Shown in pieces: positions 25,468 to 34,520 of a DNA stretch of 64,000 nt (position 1 is its first letter; each line of letters opens with the position of its first letter). A model generated the notes under the pieces. It was given only the letters and a program-made list of their open reading frames with translations. It did no database searches and was not told the origin of the DNA. Made by a program: the position numbers and the translations under genes. This DNA is from Streptomyces sp. B3I8 (GTDB lineage: Bacteria; Actinomycetota; Actinomycetes; Streptomycetales; Streptomycetaceae): NCBI RefSeq assembly GCF_030816915.1, contig NZ_JAUSYN010000002.1, forward strand, positions 6,151,501-6,215,500, given 5' to 3'.

Positions 25468-26391
25468 ATGCAGACCTTCACACTGGGCGACTTCGAGATC
25501 ACCCGCATCACCGAATGGCACGGCCGCTTCGCACCGGTCGACGTGCTGTTCCCCACCCTCCCCGCCGACGCCTGGCAGGAGCACCGGGGCTGGCTGGCCC
25601 CGCACTACTGGGACGCCGCGACCGGTGACTACCGGGCCCACATGCAGACCTGGGTGCTGCGGGGGCAGGGGCGCACGATCCTCGTGGACACCGGGCTGGG
25701 CAACCACAAGCCGCGGATCCACGGTCTGCTGGCCGACCGTGACGGCGACTTCCTGCACCGGCTCGCCGCGATCGGCGTACGGCCCGAGGACGTGGACACG
25801 GTCGTCAACACGCATCTGCACACCGACCACGTCGGGTGGAACACCCGGCTGGTGAACGGCGAATGGGCCCCGACGTTCCCGAACGCCCAGTACCTGATGC
25901 ACAGGGCCGACTTCGACTACTGGAACCCGGCGAACGGCGTCACACCCAGGTCGGACTTCGCCGACCCCGCCGACAGCAGGGCGGGGTTCGAGGACAGCGT
26001 GCTGCCCGTGCACCGCGCCGGTCAGGCCCTGCTGTGGGAAGGCACCGAGCACTCCGTCGGCGCGGGTCTGTCCCTCCGGCTCGCCCCCGGGCACACGCCC
26101 GGCTCCGCGGTGCTGGAGCTGCACTCCGGCACGGACCGTGCCTTCTTCGTCGGAGACCTCGTCCACACGCCGCTGCAGTTCCTCATGCCCGACCACGACA
26201 CCTGTCTGAGCGAGGACCAGGGGCAGGCGGCGATCAGCCGCCGCCGCATGCTGGAGAGGGCCGCGGACACCAACGCCCTCATCGTCCCGGCCCACCTGGG
26301 TGGCGCGGGAGCGGCCGAAGTCGTCCGGGAGGGAGCAGACTTCGTCATCAAGCAGTGGGCACCCCTGGCCGCGCCGGCGCCGGGGGAGTGA
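25468..26391 (+). CDS. MBL-fold metallo-hydrolase, copy A
   Basis: The 307-aa protein starts at ATG 25468 (MQTFTLGDFEITRITEWHGR). The metallo-beta-lactamase signature is VVNTHLHTDHVGWN, with further metal ligands in LAPGHTPGSAVL, FFVGDLVHTPLQF and IVPAHLGG, so a two-metal hydrolase is expected. No signal peptide is present. The fold also serves lactonases and other esterases; the substrate is unknown. Its stop overlaps a possible GTG start of the AraC-type regulator, suggesting one operon in which the regulator senses the substrate or product. A near-identical copy is at 39573-40490. Confidence 0.88.
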   Translation: MQTFTLGDFEITRITEWHGRFAPVDVLFPTLPADAWQEHRGWLAPHYWDAATGDYRAHMQTWVLRGQGRTILVDTGLGNHKPRIHGLLADRDGDFLHRLAAIGVRPEDVDTVVNTHLHTDHVGWNTRLVNGEWAPTFPNAQYLMHRADFDYWNPANGVTPRSDFADPADSRAGFEDSVLPVHRAGQALLWEGTEHSVGAGLSLRLAPGHTPGSAVLELHSGTDRAFFVGDLVHTPLQFLMPDHDTCLSEDQGQAAISRRRMLERAADTNALIVPAHLGGAGAAEVVREGADFVIKQWAPLAAPAPGE

Positions 26392-26426
26392 GGACGGCGG
26401 ACGTGGAGGTGGACCGGGGCGTGGAC

Positions 26427-27317
26427 ATGGACGTGCTCAGTGATGTCGTCTCCTCCCTCCGCTCGGGCCGGCCCTTCGCCAACCGGGAGGACCGCGCGGG
26501 CGCATGGCGCATCCCCTTCGCACCCTTCGCCGGAGCGGGTTTCCACATCGTGCTGAGCGGGTCCTGCAGGCTGCTGACGGACGACGCCCCGCCCCGCGTC
26601 CTGGACGTGGGTGACGTGGTCCTCACCCCACACGGCACCCGGCACACCCTGGAGGGCCCTGGCCATACCGCCGTGGACGACGCCAACGGCTCCACGTCCC
26701 TGCTGTGCGGGGCCTACCGGCTCGACCGGACGCGGTCCCATCCCCTGCTGACCACATTGCCGGAGGTCATCCACCTGCGAGCACAGTTCGGGCGCCATCC
26801 CGCACTGCGCTCGGCCGTGTCGCTGCTGGGCGACGAACTGCGCAACCCGCAGCAGGGATCCGTCTCCGCCCTGTCCACGCTGCTCGATCTGCTGCTCGTC
26901 TACATGCTCCGGGCCTGGCTCGACGACGAGTCCGGCAGGGGCGCGCCCGGCTGGTCCGCGGCGCTGGCGGATCCCGTCGTCGGCGCCGCGCTCAGCGCCA
27001 TGCACAGGGACCCGGCACGGGCCTGGACGGTGGAGGAACTGGGCAAGGAGGCCGCGATGTCCCGGGCGGCCTTCGCACGCCGGTTCACCGGTCTGGTGGG
27101 GCAGCCGCCGCTGGCCTATCTGACCTGGTGGCGACTGAGCGTCGCCGCCCGCCTCCTCAAAAGCGGCGACACCTCTCTCGACTCCGTGGCGCGGAGCGTC
27201 GGATACGGCTCGCGGTACGCCTTCGCCAACGCCTTCAAACGCGCCCACGGCATCGCCCCCGGCCGCTACCGCCTGAGACACGGCGGCGATCGTGAGCCGA
27301 CACGGTGGGATCCGTGA
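26427..27317 (+). CDS. AraC-family regulator with N-terminal cupin, copy A
   Basis: This 296-aa protein is read from ATG 26427; a GTG at 26388 that overlaps the hydrolase stop is an alternative giving 13 more residues. The N-terminal half is a cupin (AGAGFHIVLSGSCRLLTDDA, VLDVGDVVLTPHGTRHTLEG). The C-terminal half is the AraC double helix-turn-helix: WTVEELGKEAAMSRAAFARR and LDSVARSVGYGSRYAFANAF, ending RAHGIAPGRYRLRHGG. It probably controls the hydrolase gene in response to a small molecule. Copy B at 40550-41443 has an almost unchanged DNA-binding part, so the two may cross-regulate. Confidence 0.85.
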   Translation: MDVLSDVVSSLRSGRPFANREDRAGAWRIPFAPFAGAGFHIVLSGSCRLLTDDAPPRVLDVGDVVLTPHGTRHTLEGPGHTAVDDANGSTSLLCGAYRLDRTRSHPLLTTLPEVIHLRAQFGRHPALRSAVSLLGDELRNPQQGSVSALSTLLDLLLVYMLRAWLDDESGRGAPGWSAALADPVVGAALSAMHRDPARAWTVEELGKEAAMSRAAFARRFTGLVGQPPLAYLTWWRLSVAARLLKSGDTSLDSVARSVGYGSRYAFANAFKRAHGIAPGRYRLRHGGDREPTRWDP

Positions 27318-27350
27318 CAGCGGGCGGACGGCACGGCAGGCCCGGTGACC

Positions 27351-27671
27351 TCAATCGACGTGCTCCACCCGCAAGCATGGAAGACCGGCCGCGTTCTCCA
27401 ATGCTGAGAGCATGCGTGCGTCCAGGTCGGTGGCGTACACGAGCGTGGAGTGATTCGGGAAATCGGGCTCGGCGAGGTACCCCTCATCGTCCACCCAGTT
27501 CGCTTCGATCGTGACCTTCCCGCTTCCTCCCACTCGCGCAAGATAGTATTCACCTCCTTTGAAGCCGCTTTCCCGAGTGTCGAACCGAATCCCCAGGGAA
27601 GCCGACAAGGCATCGCGCATCTGTGGTAGCCCCATCCGGTCGGATCCGTGAAGACGGTAGCAATGCCCCAT
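27351..27671 (-). CDS. Small hypothetical protein, 106 aa
   Basis: The frame starts at ATG 27671 behind GGGAGGAAG. It reads MGHCYRLHGSDRMGLPQMRD, then GFKGGEYYLARVGGSGKVTI, EANWVDDEGYLAEPDFPNHS and TLVYATDLDA. It looks like a compact alpha/beta protein of a family seen in Streptomyces as small orphan, immunity-like genes; function unknown. Base composition is lower in GC than its neighbours. It is present only in copy A, between the regulator and the small gene, on the opposite strand. Confidence 0.55.
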   Translation of the reverse strand: MGHCYRLHGSDRMGLPQMRDALSASLGIRFDTRESGFKGGEYYLARVGGSGKVTIEANWVDDEGYLAEPDFPNHSTLVYATDLDARMLSALENAAGLPCLRVEHVD

Positions 27672-27775
27672 GCACTTCCTCCCGTTGCTTCTTCCAGAAT
27701 GTCATCGTACCGGGCCCATGACCGTCCGAATCCCCCATTGAGATCCTGGCCCGAGTGAGATGAAAAAGAAGGGTG

Positions 27776-28093
27776 ATGCCTGTGACCGCCTCACTGATGT
27801 GCAGGAAAATCCTCTCCCTCGAAGCGGGATCCGTCTACGCCTGGGAAACCGGGGAAGGGGATGCCGGTAATATTCTGACCGACCCCGAGGGATCGGTCGC
27901 CCGCCCCTGCACGCCAGAGGGAACGATCACCGGCCGCATGGTCCTGGAAAAAAACGTCGGGAATGTGGAGAACGTGGAACCGGACTCGGACCCGAGGATT
28001 CGCGACACTTTCCTGGTCGTGGCAGCGGCGATCTTGCGGGAAGCGGAGCGGCAGGGGCGGCTGCCTGACAAGGTCACGCGCGTCTACTGGTAG
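27776..28093 (+). CDS. Small hypothetical protein of the duplicated cassette, copy A
   Basis: The 105-aa product starts at ATG 27776 behind AAGAAGG. It contains LSLEAGSVYAWETGEGDAGN, ILTDPEGSVARPC and the conserved tail VVAAAILREAERQGRLPDKV TRVYW, shared almost exactly with 41516-41836. No family recognised. A short helical C-terminus and polar N-terminus suggest a soluble protein. Conservation in both cassettes indicates it is a real gene and may work with the hydrolase and regulator. Confidence 0.6.
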   Translation: MPVTASLMCRKILSLEAGSVYAWETGEGDAGNILTDPEGSVARPCTPEGTITGRMVLEKNVGNVENVEPDSDPRIRDTFLVVAAAILREAERQGRLPDKVTRVYW

Positions 28094-28139
28094 GCGTCAC
28101 GCCCGATTGCCGGCCGACGGCGGCGAGAGGACCGCCACG

Positions 28140-28328
28140 GTGCCGGACTGCCTCGCGGCGGCCCTGGCCGCCGACCCGGCCGCTGTGGCGTTCTTCGCGA
28201 CGCCGGACCGGCAGAACCGCTACGCGATCCTGTACCGCGTCCAGGACGCCGAGAGGGCCGAGACCCGGGCACCCCGGATCGAGAAGTACGTGGCGATGCC
28301 GGCGAGACGCGAGAAGCTGCACCCGTAG
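28140..28328 (+). pseudogene. YdeI/OmpD-associated family, C-terminal fragment A
   Basis: The 62 codons read AVAFFATPDRQNRYAILYRV then RAPRIEKYVAMPARREKLHP, the C-terminal motif of YdeI/bacteriocin-protection-like proteins (normally about 190 aa). The N-terminal two thirds are missing, so this is a remnant. A shorter form of the same remnant follows copy B at about 41853. Confidence 0.65.
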
Positions 28329-28375
28329 TCGCGTAGTGGCCGGTCCGGCCACGTGGGCCGAGAGGTGGGTGGACA

Positions 28376-29026
28376 GTGGATTCGCCAGAGGACGAAATGG
28401 TCGCGGCGGCCGGTGCGGGAGACCGTGCCGCGGTGGAACGCCTTCTGCGTGCGGGTGCCCGTGTGGACGATCCGGGGGGAGGGCGCCGCACGGCTCTCGA
28501 CGTGGCGATCTGGGGGGACCACCTGGCCGTGGTCGAACTGCTGCTGGCCGCAGGGGCCGATCCGGAGCAACCCATCGGGGAGTACCGGGAGACGACACCC
28601 TTGCGCTTCACCGCGACCTTCGGCCGGTTCGACGCGGTCGGCGCACTTCTGGCAGTCGGGGCCCGACCCAATCATCATCAGGGAACGACCACGGCGTTGC
28701 TGGGGGCAGCAGGGCAGGGATATCCCGACATAGTGGACCTGCTCCTCGATCACGGTGCGGACATCGATCTGACTGTCCCTCCTTTCGGTACTGCGCTGAC
28801 GGCGGCTGCTCACAACGGCCGTACGGAGATTGTCCGCAAACTCATCGACCGGGGCGCACGCGTGACACCGGCGGCGCTCGACGCGGTGGACAGAGGACAG
28901 AAATCCGCCTTGCGTGCTCAGGGCGACCCTGAGGCGGAGAGACACTTTCCGCCAGATCGACTGAAGGAGTATCCGGTGGTCCGCCGACTCATCAGTTCTC
29001 GACTCGACGACGCTCACGACGAGTGA
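28376..29026 (+). CDS. Ankyrin-repeat protein
   Basis: The 216-aa protein starts at GTG 28376 (GAGGTGG upstream). It has four or five ankyrin repeats, visible as AAGAGDRAAVERLLRAGARV, TALDVAIWGDHLAVVELLLA, GQGYPDIVDLLLDHGADIDL and TALTAAAHNGRTEIVRKLID. The C-terminal 40 residues are charged and not repetitive (RHFPPDRLKEYPVVRRLISS). Ankyrin stacks bind other proteins; no enzymatic domain is attached and the partner is unknown. It follows the YdeI remnant and lies inside the region bracketed by the direct repeats. Confidence 0.85.
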   Translation: MDSPEDEMVAAAGAGDRAAVERLLRAGARVDDPGGGRRTALDVAIWGDHLAVVELLLAAGADPEQPIGEYRETTPLRFTATFGRFDAVGALLAVGARPNHHQGTTTALLGAAGQGYPDIVDLLLDHGADIDLTVPPFGTALTAAAHNGRTEIVRKLIDRGARVTPAALDAVDRGQKSALRAQGDPEAERHFPPDRLKEYPVVRRLISSRLDDAHDE

Positions 29027-29250
29027 AGCCCTGGCGAGCTGTTCCCAGAAGAAAGACCCTCCATGGTGCGCCGTGGCCTCGGCTCGTACCGCCGGACGTC
29101 GATCCGTGTGCCGCACGCGGCCAGTTCTCCGCCGCGCTCCCCGAGCGCCCCGCCATCGCCACCGTCGCGGTCCGGCTGGCGGACTTCGACAGTGTCGGCG
29201 CGGTGCTCGGAGAACCGGTGCGGTTCCAGCACGACGTCTGAGCTCGTTCT

Positions 29251-29592
29251 TTATCTTCCGTCCGCGTCGTAGGGCGGGGACGGAAGGTTCCAGACGGCGT
29301 CTGACCGGCTGACAAGCTTTCTGAGTTCGGCGCCGCTTCGGGGCGACATGGCCTGCATTACGGTGTCGAGGAGGGCTCGGGCTTCGAGCGGGTTGTCGCA
29401 GCAGTACCAGTGCACAGAGCCCCACTCGTAGTCGTGCCACAGATTCCGCTCGGGCTGGTGGACGTATCTCTTCCACAGGCCCACAGCCGTGCTGACATCA
29501 CCTTGCTGCAGATGGTTGCGGGTGCGCTCGAGACGGGTGGTCTCGGACAGTGCATACGAAGAGAGGCCGTCGATGACGGGCTTTGCACCCAT
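29251..29592 (-). CDS. Hypothetical protein, 113 aa
   Basis: From ATG 29592 the product is MGAKPVIDGLSSYALSETTR, then NHLQQGDVSTAVGLWKRYVH and NLWHDYEWGSVHWYCCDN, ending VWNLPSPPYDADGR. It is helical, TPR-like at the start and rich in tryptophan. No family recognised. Codon bias is moderate. The gene is alone and faces the ankyrin gene. Confidence 0.5.
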   Translation of the reverse strand: MGAKPVIDGLSSYALSETTRLERTRNHLQQGDVSTAVGLWKRYVHQPERNLWHDYEWGSVHWYCCDNPLEARALLDTVMQAMSPRSGAELRKLVSRSDAVWNLPSPPYDADGR

Positions 29593-29963
29593 GGTCCGGT
29601 GACTGCCGGGGGCGTCGACACGGATCCGTCCCGGCCGTCTACGCGGCACGGACCCTTCGGTTCGTCGTCATGCGGTACATGGTGCCGCGATCTCGCAAGG
29701 TGTCTCGAATGGCGTCTCGAACGGATTCGCTCGCCTGGGGATTCGCCGGACGCGGGGGCGGCCTTCGTCTGATCCTGTGCTCCGATCAAGGTGCACGTGA
29801 CCGAGACGAAGGCCGTGAGAATGAGTCTGCTGCCTGATCAAGTTGAGGGGCTCGGTGAGGGGCGGGGCGGGGGAGTGCGGGGGCGCGTGGCACGGCGGGT
29901 GCGTCACCGTGAGGGGCTCTCCCGGTGCTCACGGTCACCGTCCCGGCTTCCGGGCGCTGCCCG
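29593..29963. other. Intergenic, nothing supported
   Basis: About 370 bases lie between this hypothetical gene and the DinB stop. Short frames on both strands are arginine-rich and overlap each other. I see no hairpin of note. Confidence 0.4.
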
Positions 29964-30524
29964 TCATTGCCCCACCCTTCCGTCGATCCGTTCGCGGAGC
30001 AGGTCGGCGTGGCCGCAGTGGCGGGCGTACTCCTCGATTCTGTGGACCAGGAGTTCGCGGACGGCGATGCGGTCCTTGCCCAGGCGGGTGCCGAGGTCCG
30101 GGTGGGCCGCCAACGCCGTGTCGGTCGCCGTCTGTTCGTGCTCCAGCGTCTTGAACGCGGCGTCGACCATCTGCTGTTCGGCGACGGCTTCGTCGAAGTC
30201 CGCGTCGCGTGGGCCGTACAGCTTCGGGAGTGGGGTGTCGTCGCTGATCCAGTTGCGCCAGTCCCGTTCGGCCTCGGCGAGGTGGCGGACCAGGCCCAGC
30301 AGGGACATCGTCGAAGGTGGGGCGGACCGGCGGGCCAGTTGTTCCGGGTCCAGGCCCTCGCACTTCATCCGGAGGGTCATGCGGTAGTTGGCCAGGAAGT
30401 CCTGGAGTGTGGCGAGTTCACCGTCCGGGGCGGGGCCCTCGCTGTTGCGGGGGTCGTCGGCCGGGTCGAGCCACATGTCGGGGTAGACGGTCGCCCGGGT
30501 CCATCGTGCGGGTTGCTCGGTCAT
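29964..30524 (-). CDS. DinB family protein (DUF664)
   Basis: The 186-aa protein starts at ATG 30524 (MTEQPARWTRATVYPDMWLD). It has the four-helix DinB/DUF664 layout: GELATLQDFLANYRMTLRMK, PPSTMSLLGLVRHLAEAERD, and the third histidine in LLVHRIEEYARHCGHADLLR. The conserved histidines normally bind a metal; several relatives are thiol-dependent transferases (bacillithiol or mycothiol linked). The specific reaction is unknown. Confidence 0.85.
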   Translation of the reverse strand: MTEQPARWTRATVYPDMWLDPADDPRNSEGPAPDGELATLQDFLANYRMTLRMKCEGLDPEQLARRSAPPSTMSLLGLVRHLAEAERDWRNWISDDTPLPKLYGPRDADFDEAVAEQQMVDAAFKTLEHEQTATDTALAAHPDLGTRLGKDRIAVRELLVHRIEEYARHCGHADLLRERIDGRVGQ

Positions 30525-30586
30525 GCGTCCCATGGTGGGGCTGGGCGGCCGGGCCCACCACCCCATTTCCCGGCGCCGAAGATCTC

Positions 30587-30618
30587 GGTGCCCCGGTGCC
30601 CCGGTGCCCCGGTGCCCC
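30587..30618. repeat. Four tandem copies of GGTGCCCC
   Basis: Four exact 8-bp units run from 30587 to 30618, just after the end of the conservon. A slippage-prone simple repeat in non-coding DNA. Confidence 0.8.
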
Positions 30619-30642
30619 GCGCCCCCGTGCGCGAGGGGCGGG

Positions 30643-31233
30643 TCAGACGGCGGGCTCCGGTGTGGAGTGACGGGCCATGAGGTGTTCGATCAGGGCGAGC
30701 AGGACGTCGCGGCCGTCGGCGCGTTCGCGGGCGTCGCACATGACCAGGGGGACGTGGGGGTCCAGGTCCAGGGCGGCGCGGATCTCCGCGGGCGTGCGGT
30801 CGCGGACGTTGTGGAAGCAGTTGACCGCGACGACGAACGGGATGCCACGGCTCTCGAAGAAGTCGATGGAGGCGAAGCTGGCCTCCAGCCGGCGGGTGTC
30901 GGCCAGTACCACCGCTCCCAGGGCGCCGTGGACCAGGTCGTTCCACATGAACCAGAAGCGTTCCTGGCCGGGGGTGCCGAACAGGTAGACCACCAACTCG
31001 TCGTTGATGGTGATGCGCCCGAAGTCCAGGGCGACGGTGGTGGTGGTCTTGGCGTCGATGCCGGCCAGGTTGTCGACGCCGACACTGGCACGGGTCAGGT
31101 ATTCCTCGGTGTGCAGGGGAGCGACCTCGCTGACGGCGCCCACCATGGTGGTCTTGCCCACACCGAAGCCGCCGGCTATGAGGATCTTCACGGCCTGGGC
31201 CGTCTGTGCCGGGTCAGAGTCTGCGGAGCCCAT
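30643..31233 (-). CDS. cvnD: Conservon GTP/ATP-binding protein
   Basis: The 196-aa small GTPase-like protein has a P-loop ILIAGGFGVGKTTMVGAVSE, a switch region ASVGVDNLAGIDAKTTTTVA, and the G3-like motif LVVYLFGTPGQERFWFMW. VVAVNCFHNV replaces the normal NKxD motif. This is the CvnD family, which works with CvnA, B and C in a membrane complex resembling a eukaryotic G-protein system. Its start lies inside the end of cvnC (20-base overlap), so the four genes are co-translated. Confidence 0.92.
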   Translation of the reverse strand: MGSADSDPAQTAQAVKILIAGGFGVGKTTMVGAVSEVAPLHTEEYLTRASVGVDNLAGIDAKTTTTVALDFGRITINDELVVYLFGTPGQERFWFMWNDLVHGALGAVVLADTRRLEASFASIDFFESRGIPFVVAVNCFHNVRDRTPAEIRAALDLDPHVPLVMCDARERADGRDVLLALIEHLMARHSTPEPAV

Positions 31234-31612
31234 TTCTCACCGCTTCCAGAAGCGTCATGTCGGCTTGTTCGCCGTTCCGTGCGAAGGTCAGGGGCGGCCG
31301 GGCCCGTACCCGGCCGCTGTCGATCAGATCACCGATGAGGATCTTGGTCACCGACACCGGCAGGTTCAGCTCCGCGGCGATCTCGGCCACCGCGACGGGC
31401 CGGCGGGCGCACATGCGCAGGACGGCGCGGTGCTCGGGCTGCAGCGCCTGCCGGTCGGCGGCGGTGTCCGTGCCGGTCGGGGTCTGTGCCGTGATCAGAG
31501 TGATCAGGGTCAGATCGTCGCGGCCGGCGGTGGTGCGTCCGCCGGTGATGGTGTAGGGGCGGACCAGAGGTTCGTCGGCGTCCTCGTCCAGGTCCTCCGT
31601 CCAGTGCCTCAT
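31214..31612 (-). CDS. cvnC: Conservon DUF742 protein
   Basis: The 132-aa protein from ATG 31612 starts MRHWTEDLDEDADEPLVRPY and has the DUF742 signature VRPYTITGGRT, LQPEHRAVLRMCARRPVAVA then EIAAELNLPVSVTKILIGDL and the C-terminal LLEAVRNGLRRL. The middle is a winged-helix-like fold. In conservons it interacts with the GTPase and roadblock components. Its start overlaps the cvnB stop by four bases. Confidence 0.92.
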   Translation of the reverse strand: MRHWTEDLDEDADEPLVRPYTITGGRTTAGRDDLTLITLITAQTPTGTDTAADRQALQPEHRAVLRMCARRPVAVAEIAAELNLPVSVTKILIGDLIDSGRVRARPPLTFARNGEQADMTLLEAVRNGLRRL

Positions 31613-32058
31613 GCTCCGGCCCGGGGGCCGGCGGCGGGGGACGGCGGATCGGCCGGCGGGGTACGCGTGTCGGTGCCCAGCTTCTGGCCCACCTGCTGGA
31701 CCAGGGTGTGCATGGCGACCGCCATCACCTCGGCGTCCACCTCCTGGGAGGCGATCACGGCCAGGTGGGTGCCCCGGCCGGCCGAGGTGACGAACAGCCA
31801 CAGCCCGGCCATCTCGACGATGACCTGGTGGACCTCGCCGCCCTGGAAGAGCTGTCCGACGCCGCGGGCCAGGCTCTGCTGACCGGTCGCGATCGCGGCC
31901 AGGCGCTCGGCGTCGGAGCGGTCGATGGTATTCGAACGGCTGATCACGAGGCCGTCGTCGGACAGCAGGATCGCGTGTCGGGTGCCGGCGACCTGGTCGA
32001 CCAGTCCGTCCAGGAGCCAGTCCAGGTCTGCGTCGGTGGCGGTGGTTCGCTGAGTCAT
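31609..32058 (-). CDS. cvnB: Conservon roadblock/LC7 protein
   Basis: The 149-aa product begins MTQRTTATDADLDWLLDGLV and contains VAGTRHAILLSDDGLVISRS and HLAVIASQEVDAEVMAVAMH, a roadblock/LC7 fold. Such proteins stimulate or scaffold the MglA/CvnD-type GTPase. The C-terminus is a Pro-rich disordered tail. It overlaps cvnA and cvnC by four bases each (ATGA), a fully coupled operon. Confidence 0.92.
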   Translation of the reverse strand: MTQRTTATDADLDWLLDGLVDQVAGTRHAILLSDDGLVISRSNTIDRSDAERLAAIATGQQSLARGVGQLFQGGEVHQVIVEMAGLWLFVTSAGRGTHLAVIASQEVDAEVMAVAMHTLVQQVGQKLGTDTRTPPADPPSPAAGPRAGA

Positions 32059-34520
32059 CCTCGGTCTTCCGTCGTGGGCGGTTCGGACTGGTCGGTACCG
32101 GGCGCGGGGGGCCACGTGCCGTCGGCGCGGTTCCTGCGGGACTGCCGCTGGAACGCGGCGATGGTGGCACCGGAGCGGGCCGGGGCACCGGGCGGTGCCT
32201 GGGGAGCCGGGGTGTCCGGCGGAGCCGGTGTGCGCAGTTCGGCCACCAGGCTGGCCTGGCGCGTGCGGCGGGGCAGCGGGGTGGGCTCGCTCTGCGGTGC
32301 CGACTCCGCCTCCGGTGCCGCCTCCAGTCCCGGTGCCGGCACCGGAGCGGTGACGTCGGCCATCGCCCGTCCCCGCGAGCGCACCGGCAACTCCTCCGGG
32401 GCGCTCGCGTGGGGGACGTCGTCCGCGGCACGGAGGACGGCGTCCTGGCGCGGCGCGGGCGCGGGAGCGGGGAAGGAGGCGCCGACGTCGTCGGACGGCG
32501 GACCGTCGGGGGCGTCCGCCACGGACCGGGGCCGTTCGGCCACCAGGTCCTGCGGGACGAGGACGATGGCGCGGGTGCCGCCGAACGCCGACGGCCGCAG
32601 TTCCACCTGCAGGCCCAGGGACGCCGCGAGGCGGGCCACCACGTACAGGCCCAGGCGCACATCGTCGGCGCGGGTCATCACGTCCAACTGCGGGGGCGCC
32701 TGCATCAGGGCGTTGGCGGCCTCGTACTGCGCGGCCTCCATGCCCAGTCCGCGGTCCTCGATCTCCACCGCGACACCCCGGCTGACCGGCGCCGCCTTGA
32801 TCTCGACCGGGGTCGGCGGCTTGGAGAACGCGGTCGCGTTCTCCATCAGCTCGGCCAGGATGTGGATCAGCGGCCCCACCGCCCGCTCGGAGATCCACGG
32901 CCGGCCCTCGACGTCGATCTCGATGCGCCGGTAGTCCTGCACCTCGCCCTGCGCGGAGCGCAGGACGTCCAGCAGCGGCACCGGCTTGCGCCAGCGGCGC
33001 CGGGGCTGGCCGCCGCCGAGGATCACCAGGTTCTCCTCGTAGCGGCGCAGCCGGGCGGTGAGGTGGTCCAGGTCGAACAGCCCCTCCAGCACCTGCGGGT
33101 CCTCGTGCCGGCGCTCCAGTTCGTCCAGCTTCTTCAACTGCAGGCCGATCAGGAGCTGGGTGCGGCGCGCGATGCGCTGCAGCAGCCGTTCGAATCCCCG
33201 GTGCTGCTCGGCCTGGCGCACCGCGGTGTGCACCGCGCTGCGGCTGGCCTGGTTCAGGGCCCGGCTCAGTTGGCCGAACTCGTCCGACGCCGACGGGAGT
33301 ACCGGTACCTCGGCGTCCACGTCGACGTCCTCGCCGCGTTCGAGCCGGGCGACCACCTGGGGCAGCCGCTGTCCCAGGTCCTGTGCCTGGTCGCGGACGG
33401 CCGTGACGCGTCGCCGCAGTCTGTTGGTCAGCCGCCAGCTCACCAGCACGACCAGGGTGATGGCGACCAGGCCCAGGGCCGCGGTGGCGAACAGGTACAG
33501 CCGCAAGCGCTCCACGCCGTCGGCGCCGGCGGTGTCGGAGACCTTGCTGTGCACGACGATGAGCTTCCCCAGCTGGGCGACCGAGGCGTCCGTGGCGGTC
33601 CGCCACTCGGTACGGATCTGTGGCAGCACCCGGTCGTCGCCGTCGGCCTTGGCGGCCACCAGCCGTTCCTGCAGCGCGACCCGGTCCTTCCACGCCTTGC
33701 TCTCGGTGATCGCCGCGTACAGCCGGCTCCCCTCGGGGGTGAGGTTCGGTGCGACGCGCGACTCGAGCAGGTACTCCTGGGTGCCGACGGCGTCGGCGAT
33801 CAGGTCGAAGTCCCCGGCGGGCATCCGCCCCAGAGGCCAGTCGCGGGCCAGCACCGCGTCCTCGCGGCCGATCATGTCCACGACCCCGTTCAGGTCGAAC
33901 AGGACCTGCGACAGGCCGGTCACCTCACCGTTGACGCCGCGGGACAGCGCCGCGAAGACGTTGATGCCGGCGTCGATCGCCTCGGTGTAGTAGGTGTACG
34001 CCCGGTCCTCGTCGGAGGTCCCGACGTCCACCGCGCGGCGCTCCTGCGAGAGCCGGCCGGTCACCTCCACCGTCCGGGAGAGCGCGGCGGCCAGCCCCTG
34101 CTGGCCGTCGCTGGTGTCCAATGAGGCCAGCGGCTCGAAGGCCCGCACCGCCCGGTCGGTCATGGTGCGCTGCCGGGTAAGGGCGGCCCGGGACGCCCGG
34201 GGAGAGGCCAGCGCCTCCTGGGTCAACCGCCGCTCCTGCTGCAGGGCGTTGAACAGTGCGGCGTCGAACGGCACGACGGTCGTGGTCAGATCGTGCTGGG
34301 CGGACTGCTTCCGGTACTCGGTGCCCAGCTGGTACGTGGACACGCCCCACAGCGAGACCAGCGCCACGCTCGGCACCAGGAGCAGTACCAGCAGCACCGT
34401 GCGCAGCGGCAGTCGGCGTTCGCCGGCCACCCCCGGGGTGCCGTCCGTCGGGCCCGTCCGTCGGCGACCGTCACGAGCGCTGCCTGTTCTGCGCCGTCCG
34501 GGCCTGCTCAATCCGCTCAC
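32055..34520 (-). CDS. cvnA: Conservon sensor histidine kinase-like protein
   Basis: The 821-aa protein is read from GTG 34520 (GAGGAG 10 bases upstream); a longer frame is open to 34634 without a ribosome site. It has a first membrane helix LRTVLLVLLLVPSVALVSLW and a large extracellular nitrate/nitrite-sensor-like (NIT) domain. A second helix LYLFATAALGLVAITLVVLV is followed by a HAMP-like linker and a helical dimerisation part with LLQRIARRTQLLIGLQLKKL. The HATPase domain shows HILAELMENATAFSKP and DRGLGM, and ends FGGTRAIVLVP. The usual phosphorylated His is not obvious, as in other CvnA proteins. A long Pro/Ala-rich tail follows. It starts the cvnABCD operon. Confidence 0.9.
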   Translation of the reverse strand: MSGLSRPGRRRTGSARDGRRRTGPTDGTPGVAGERRLPLRTVLLVLLLVPSVALVSLWGVSTYQLGTEYRKQSAQHDLTTTVVPFDAALFNALQQERRLTQEALASPRASRAALTRQRTMTDRAVRAFEPLASLDTSDGQQGLAAALSRTVEVTGRLSQERRAVDVGTSDEDRAYTYYTEAIDAGINVFAALSRGVNGEVTGLSQVLFDLNGVVDMIGREDAVLARDWPLGRMPAGDFDLIADAVGTQEYLLESRVAPNLTPEGSRLYAAITESKAWKDRVALQERLVAAKADGDDRVLPQIRTEWRTATDASVAQLGKLIVVHSKVSDTAGADGVERLRLYLFATAALGLVAITLVVLVSWRLTNRLRRRVTAVRDQAQDLGQRLPQVVARLERGEDVDVDAEVPVLPSASDEFGQLSRALNQASRSAVHTAVRQAEQHRGFERLLQRIARRTQLLIGLQLKKLDELERRHEDPQVLEGLFDLDHLTARLRRYEENLVILGGGQPRRRWRKPVPLLDVLRSAQGEVQDYRRIEIDVEGRPWISERAVGPLIHILAELMENATAFSKPPTPVEIKAAPVSRGVAVEIEDRGLGMEAAQYEAANALMQAPPQLDVMTRADDVRLGLYVVARLAASLGLQVELRPSAFGGTRAIVLVPQDLVAERPRSVADAPDGPPSDDVGASFPAPAPAPRQDAVLRAADDVPHASAPEELPVRSRGRAMADVTAPVPAPGLEAAPEAESAPQSEPTPLPRRTRQASLVAELRTPAPPDTPAPQAPPGAPARSGATIAAFQRQSRRNRADGTWPPAPGTDQSEPPTTEDRG

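Larger units (their letters stand above)
25388..28328. repeat. Direct repeat copy A of a three-gene cassette
   Basis: This block (promoter inverted repeat, hydrolase, AraC-type regulator, small hypothetical gene, YdeI fragment) recurs in the same order and orientation at 39493-41980. By eye about nine in ten residues of the hydrolases agree. Copy A alone contains an extra minus-strand gene at 27351-27671. Confidence 0.85.

Noticed and set aside
29023..29241. Small gene downstream of the ankyrin gene
   Set aside because: A stretch reading AIATVAVRLADFDSVGAVL looks protein-like, but the frame is short, lacks a credible start and matches no family I know.
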